Source: Haematobia irritans
Lineage: Eukaryota; Arthropoda; Insecta; Diptera; Muscidae
Direction of reading: 5' to 3'
Assembly (NCBI RefSeq): GCF_050003625.1
Contig: NC_134401.1
Span: 65,627,242 to 65,691,241, forward strand
DNA: 64,000 bases
Shown: piece after piece, positions 58,369 to 64,000 of the stretch
How positions within the stretch are numbered: the first letter of the stretch is position 1
Layout: each line of letters opens with the position of its first letter
Translations under genes and position numbers: made by a program
Notes under the pieces: generated by a model
What the model was told of the DNA's origin: nothing
Seen by the model: only the letters and a program-made list of their open reading frames with translations
Databases searched by the model: none

Positions 58369-58850
58369 AGCAAAAAAATTGGAAGTTACTCAAAAGGCAC
58401 AACTTTAGAAGCACTTCCGAAAATGTCCTCCAAAAGACGTTCTTTATTTTAACTACACAGGAATTTCGTTTAATTCAATTTCTTATAACTCGATTTTTTC
58501 ATATTTTTAATGGGTAATTTTAACTTTTATGGTTTCAAATGGGTTAAAAACAGAGTAAGAATTAATAAAATGATATAATTTGTTTAAATTTTGACAAAAA
58601 AAGCTAAATCCAATCTAGAAAACTTGCGAGTTTTTGAAAATATTTGATGTGAAACGTTCCAGACAAGCGTTAATTTCTTAATTCACATCCAAAACACTGA
58701 ATTCGCATCTCTCCTTAAGAAGTGATGTAAATTCAGTGCAACGGCTGTTGAAATGGTGGACATCCGTCCTATGACAAGCCCATATTAAATTCATCGCTTC
58801 TGCGCCATTTTGATCCACTTCCGGATCCAAAAAGAACATTTTTACTACTG
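58369..58850 (+). mobile_element. Family J element, copy 4, right end unclear
   Basis: Starts CCCAGCAAAAAAATTGGAAG and shares GGCTGTTGAAATGGTGGACA and CAAGCCCATATTAAATTCAT with J2. Past GATCCACTTCCGGATCC it no longer reaches a clear TTTGCTGGG. Confidence 0.65.
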
Positions 58851-59234
58851 TTTTGGCGTCGAACATGTGAAAAATAAGAGAAGGCATTCACATAAACAAA
58901 ATGGAAGAAAAGGGTATATTACGAGGGTTGACTTTTATATTTTGGGATTGGGCAACCGTAGTGTTCAAATCTGTCAACTAATAGCTCTACCGTAAAGCTT
59001 GCCATTTTTGAGGTTATACGAACTCAGATCATCTTTACATACGAGTACTACTTGTATGTTATTGTTTACAACAACACATTTATCTCGCCCAAAAAATGGA
59101 ATTAAATGGTGAATCCTCAATCTGAATGGCAAAAGCGCTTTTGCAATTGGTTCAAACGCATAGAAATGTGTATAGTTTCTATTGGGAATATTCTGAAAAT
59201 CAATACATTAGGTAACTGATGTAAGCACATCTCA

Positions 59235-60085
59235 CACGCAAAAATATAATTCTTTCCTCCCAAACGAAATTTTAGACAGACAAAGATCGTTTCTCATTTG
59301 CTTTTCACTGTAAGGAAGTTTATTTGGAAGAAAAGTATATACTTTTTGTGATAAACGTTTATTCTTTTCCAGGATGTAAAAACAATTTCATAAAGACTAA
59401 CTCAACACTACGAGCTTGTTTAGTTCTGAGCACCATTTTCTGTAATACAAACAATGTGGAAGAAATTATTCGATTTTATATATTTTTAAATTTTACCTTT
59501 CGCCTGGACGGAGAATCGAACCGCGGACCATGCAATTTGTACTAAACACAAATTTTTTTGTTTTTGACATATATTCCAGATATGTTCGTAAGATTCCGAA
59601 AAGGTGTTCAACATTAAGCTTAGTACTATGTTCAGTTTTCAAGATGAAAACCAGCTTGTTTTCACGGTTACTTTTTTTAATTAATTAATTTAGAAATATA
59701 AAATTATTTGCTATCAATTCCTTGGATCTTTTCCATCCATTATTTGGTAAGACTCGATCAAAATATAATCGTCTTCATAAAATATTTGTACTTTTAATTT
59801 AGTGTTTTGGTGAAAAACCAAACATAGTACTCACATTTACATACTACTTTATTAAATTTTTACTATGAAACTGTAAAATGTGTCTTATTAAAGACATAAA
59901 GTCAGAAATGAACAGTGATTGATATAAACGAGATGTTGTTGGTTCAAAAATACTTTTTTTTAATGAAAAAATAAAATTTTGTAATAAACGAATTTTTTTG
60001 GTGGCAAAAGTTTAAAATTTTCGAAGAAATTCAAAAAACTCTAATAAAAAAAAAACTTTTTCGGTACATCTTGTGTCTCTTTCAA
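59235..60085 (+). mobile_element. Family G element, copy 3, degraded
   Basis: Starts CACGCAAAAATATAATTC after CA, matches G2 inverted, and includes part of one tRNA-like module (59501-59540, GAGAATCGAACCGCGGACCA). The second module has been lost and the right terminus lacks GCGTG. Confidence 0.7.
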
Positions 60086-60311
60086 TTTCGTTTGAATAAT
60101 TGACCCACAGAACAGAATAAAACTCAATGAATCAATGAATCAATAATAGTTTCCTACCAAATACTTAATATAAAAATAAATAGGGAGAACACCGAAAATA
60201 TTAAATATCCTAAAATAGGATATCACATTGTCATATTTTAGAAGGGATGTAAAAAATTTTTATTTACACGTCATTTTCCAATGAACGTAATTTCTTTAAA
60301 GTGAATAATAT

Positions 60312-60663
60312 CATAGACCAAGGAAGGTATAGACAACGAAAATGAATTCACAGCGCTGTAGTTTGTCTGCACACCGTAGATGGCTCTTTTTCGTCTGCAA
60401 TTGAGTGATTTTTTAATTTGGCTTTAATTTGTTTTCTTTTCTTTGTTCTCTCGTTGCAACACCAAATATTGTGAAAGTTTATAAAATACTATTCATCCAC
60501 ACCTTTTTTGTAATGCAAATTTACTAATTTATACGGTTATTCTTGTTTTCCAAAAAGAAATTGAGTCACTTGAATGCGCAATTGAGTGGAATGACTGCGC
60601 ACTGCAAATAAACAAACCCATGGTGAATTGTCAAGGTATGTCTCTATATTTTCTTGGTCTATG
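60312..60663 (+). mobile_element. Family K element, copy 2 (352 bp)
   Basis: Starts CATAGACCAAGGAAGG and ends TTTTCTTGGTCTATG, with the 7-bp duplication ATAATAT at 60305-60311 and 60664-60670. It has the same length as K3, which lies inverted 174 bp away. Confidence 0.92.
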
Positions 60664-60837
60664 ATAATATAAAGCATTTGTACATAAAACTGCAAAAACA
60701 TGTAGCAGGTCGAAATGACTGGTTTCCGTACCAAAATTAAAAAATAATTTTTTGTTACTAACACAAAATCAAATTAACTTATCAAATCCCTGTAGGAAAT
60801 TGAGGTGACTTTAAGTTAATAAATTGTTAGTCATAAC

Positions 60838-61189
60838 CATAGACCAAGAAAATATAGAGACATACCTTGATAATTCACCATGGTTTTGTTTATTTGCAGT
60901 GCGCAGTCATTCCACTCAATTGCGCAGTCAAGTGACTCAATTTCTTTTTGGAAAACGAGAATTACCGTACAAATCAGTCAATTTGCATTACAAAAAAGAT
61001 GTGGATGAACAGTATTTTATAAACTTTCACAATATTTGGTGTTTCAACGAGAGAACAAAGGAAAGAAAACAAATTAAAGCCAAATTAAAGAATCACTCAA
61101 TTGCAGACGAAAAAGAGCCATCTACGGTGTGCAGACAAACTACAGCGCTGTGAATTCACTTGAGATGTCTATACCTTCCTTGGTCTATG
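60838..61189 (-). mobile_element. Family K element, copy 3 (352 bp)
   Basis: Starts CATAGACCAAGAAAATATAG and ends CCTTCCTTGGTCTATG, with the 7-bp duplication TCATAAC at 60831-60837 and 61190-61196. A 109-codon open frame crosses it but shows no transposase or zinc-finger motif. Confidence 0.92.
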
Positions 61190-62164
61190 TCATAACTGAG
61201 TCACAGGTGACTCAAAACCTAACTCATTTCCCATGTAAAATCCTATTCAGTTTTAACACGTGTTGTCATTGGAACGAGTCAGTCCTCACTCAACCCTGCA
61301 TAAGCTTCAGCTAACCAAAAGTTAGCTCGGAGTGAGTTAGCTTTAGGCTGATAGTATATGAGCATACTATGAGTTAGTTCCTAACTGATTAGTTTATGGT
61401 GAACTCTTTGTGGATAATAAAATATTTTGTTTTATTATTTTTGATTCATTTTATTTTGAATTAATTAAAAAATAATAACAAATCAGATTTTTTAAATCAT
61501 ATTACAATAAATAAAATATAAAGTAAATAAAAATTCGGGTAATATTAGTTGAGTTCATCTTGTTTTGAGTTTGAGTGTTGTCTTAATTTTCTCGTTTAAC
61601 TCAGATGGAGTTGTACCTACTTCTGTAATGACGCACACTGAATGGAAATGGCATTCGTCAGGGAAGTCCAAAAGGCTTAAATGTATTTCCCAATATCTCC
61701 ATCCTCAAACAGCCATTTAATACTTTTATTCGAAGTTTCCATTTATTCCGTCACTGACAACGATGGGTTCGAGTGGATAAAAGGAAAGTTTAATTATTAA
61801 ATTGCATTTTAATTATGAATTTATATGTTATTTACCGCTCTGATTGTATTGGCTACACTTATTTTACCGTTCATGGCTCTATTCAATAAGTGAATCAAAG
61901 AGATGCTAGTCTCGAGAAGATTTTTACAATTAATTTGTATTTGCGGTTATGCAAGCAATTGTTGAGAACACGTGCTACGTCAATTGCTCCTTAATTGTTT
62001 TTGATACGTTGTCATTAAAATGCTTTGTTTATTATGTTAGGATTGAGTTGTATGCAGCCTTTGTAATGTGAAAATAAAAAACAATATCTTCATCAATTTG
62101 CACATACAGTTGCGATCAACACAATAGCAGTAATTTCAAGTATGCATCCTTTAATAACGAAGTA

Positions 62165-62266
<102 letters not shown>

Positions 62267-62843
62267 TCACGGTAACCCGCGGTTATAATTTATTCTGAAT
62301 CTTGAGTGTCCAAAAGAATTTCAAAAATCATATTTCTGTATCTAGCTACTACACGTTCGTAGTCTCCTGCACTTTTGATTATGTTATTGAACGCGTTACT
62401 ATTTGCCTGTCTTCCTCTTCAATCTTGTACCTTGTACGTTGGTTAACTCGGTAATTCCAAAATTATTTTTTTATATCTTTGCATGGGTGGATCCTTATGT
62501 TCCTCATGAACGAAATAGATAATGATTTTAAAGAATTTGTTCAGGAGTTAGTAAAATTAGCATTGACTAGACAATGTCATTTACAGTCAGAATGACTACC
62601 AAGACAAGGCCCAGTGAATGGCCTCGACAAAAAAAGGCAAAATTCCCTGCTGCCGTTCATAGAGAATAAGAGGGAGAGACATTAAATTATTAATAGATAC
62701 AAGGGCATCTAATCGTAGATAATCCTTTTATTGTTAATTCGATTCACGGCTTCAATGCAGTTAAAAAAGTTTCATATTAACCTACTTGACACGAATACAA
62801 CCTTTTTACATTACTATCGCTTTCCACATTCGATGGTATAATT

Positions 62844-63175
62844 GACCTTGATTTGCTAACGTAAACAAGTGATAAGTTAAAATTTGAAAATAAAGAAAGC
62901 CACAAATATTAAATTTTCGAGTGTGCAAGGTAAAACTTCACACAAGTAAAGGACACAACGGTGCCTCCAACTAGTGTTAATAGACTATGCCTTGATCTGC
63001 CAACGCGGACAAGTGCAAAATTGAAAATAGAGAAGTCCAAAAAGTTGGACCTGAAAATATTAAATTTTTGAGTGTGTAAAACTTCACACAATTAGAGGAC
63101 ATCACAGTGCCTCCAATTAATAGACTATAAATTAAAATTAATAGACTATGCCAACGCGGACAAGTGTAAAATTGA
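62844..63175. repeat. Tandem repeat, ~144-bp unit, about 2.2 copies
   Basis: CCTTGATTTGCTAACG at 62845 recurs as CCTTGATCTGCCAACGCGG near 62989, and a third partial unit, GCCAACGCGGACAAGTGTAA, begins near 63149. Each full unit contains AATATTAAATTTT(C/T)GAGTGTG and GTGCCTCCAA and ends in AATAGACTAT. Confidence 0.75.
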
Positions 63176-63324
63176 TTTTTTTATTAAAGAATTTAACCCC
63201 TTAATAAATTATGATATTAAATGAGATAGATACTAACAACAAAGAAAGACGAAACTCATTATGGGATGCGATGCGAATGCGCATCATCAAGGCCGTATTC
63301 AGAGAGGGGATGAAGGGGATCAAA

Positions 63325-63345
63325 CCCCCCCCCCCCCCCCCCCCC
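63325..63345. repeat. Poly-C run of 21
   Basis: Preceded by GGGGATGAAGGGGATCAAA. Long homopolymers of C are rare in such AT-rich DNA. Confidence 0.95.
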
Positions 63346-64000
63346 GAAATGAATGAATATTTTTATATAAATAAATAAATATATATTTTTAGCTGCATAG
63401 AAAAATCTTATCGAAGATGTTGAAGAAAAGCTGGAGGTTTTATTTTGAAAAACGCTAACCTATAAAACTTGCACAAATCATAGAATATTAGTTGAAAAGT
63501 CCGTCAAACGACGGCCGAAAAAACAAATTGTTTTTGTTCTCGCACCACAAATTTCATTTTTGGAAAATGTCTTTCTGCTTTTTATTTGTGTTTGTTGTTT
63601 TTTTGTGAACATGACTCGCGTTGTTTAGCCATAGCAACAACAACGAAATAGCCAAACACACATGTGTTAATTAAATGGCGCAAAACCTGCGAAAAGAACC
63701 TGCCTAGTTCAGCGATGGAAGCACTTGGAGAGTGCAATAAAGAGATATTTCCAAACGTGCATATTCTTTTAAAAATTTTGGTCAATTTGCCAGTTACTCA
63801 GGGATGGAAAATACAATTTTTAAGAAAGTACAAAAAAGGTATTTTTTGAGCGGAAAGGTACTTTTTACAAAAATTTCACTGGAAAATTATTGTCAAGAGA
63901 CTAAATTTTAAAGAAAATAAAATTTTGACAAAATTGATAAAGACTTTCTCAAAATATTAAAATATTTTGTCAAAGATATTGTACCATAAATCTGATATCG

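Noticed and set aside
60824..61153. 109-codon open frame as a gene
   Set aside because: It coincides with the K3 element, has no recognised domain, and no start or splice context.

Overview
The window looks like nuclear DNA of a higher fly, most likely a muscid (house fly, stable fly or horn fly group). It is AT-rich, introns are long and full of transposons, the one host gene has insect-style splice sites, and it carries a mariner of the irritans (Himar-like) type, a DD37E Tc1/mariner element, a Jockey-type LINE, a Ty3/Gypsy element, and a tRNA-headed SINE ending in CCTAA repeats. The species is inference; no species-specific marker was read.

Host gene: one gene is visible, on the + strand, a sodium-coupled SLC6 transporter closest by eye to the SLC6A15/SLC6A17 group. 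A leader exon part (30596-30671) and three coding exons (30672-30939, 54224-54456, 54514-55091) give about 359 residues, from the N-terminus through transmembrane helix 7. Helices 8-12 lie beyond the right edge, and the first promoter/leader exon probably lies beyond the left edge. So nearly the whole window is intron: an upstream intron (1-30595), a 23.3-kb intron 1, a 57-bp intron 2 and more than 8.9 kb of intron 3.

Repeat layout: 1-30 kb holds scattered short DNA elements, a piggyBac-like element (7921-9995), three SINE copies, a hAT-like element (28387-30107) and an unexplained tandem array of hairpin units (3745-4030). Intron 1 holds a deep nest: an element at about 34012-42388 contains D4 and H3; H3 contains a 4.95-kb hAT-type element; that in turn contains two H copies, two D copies and a DD37E transposon. 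Further right come a degraded Jockey-type LINE (44946-47095), a Gypsy-type LTR element lacking protease and most of reverse transcriptase (47794-52163), and a mariner inside an F element inside a D element that ends about 45 bp before coding exon 2. Intron 3 holds another C copy, a Tc1 fragment, two inverted 352-bp elements with 7-bp target duplications, and microsatellites.

Family letters used here (A, B, C, D, F, G, H, I, J, K) are local labels for repeats recognised by comparing copies within this window. The most notable pattern is that A, B, C, D, F, G and H share termini starting CAC followed by an A-run, and are flanked by 2-bp duplications of pyrimidine-purine type (TA, CA or CG). Several copies of A, C and G also carry one or two tRNA-like modules. 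All coordinates and alignments were made by eye.
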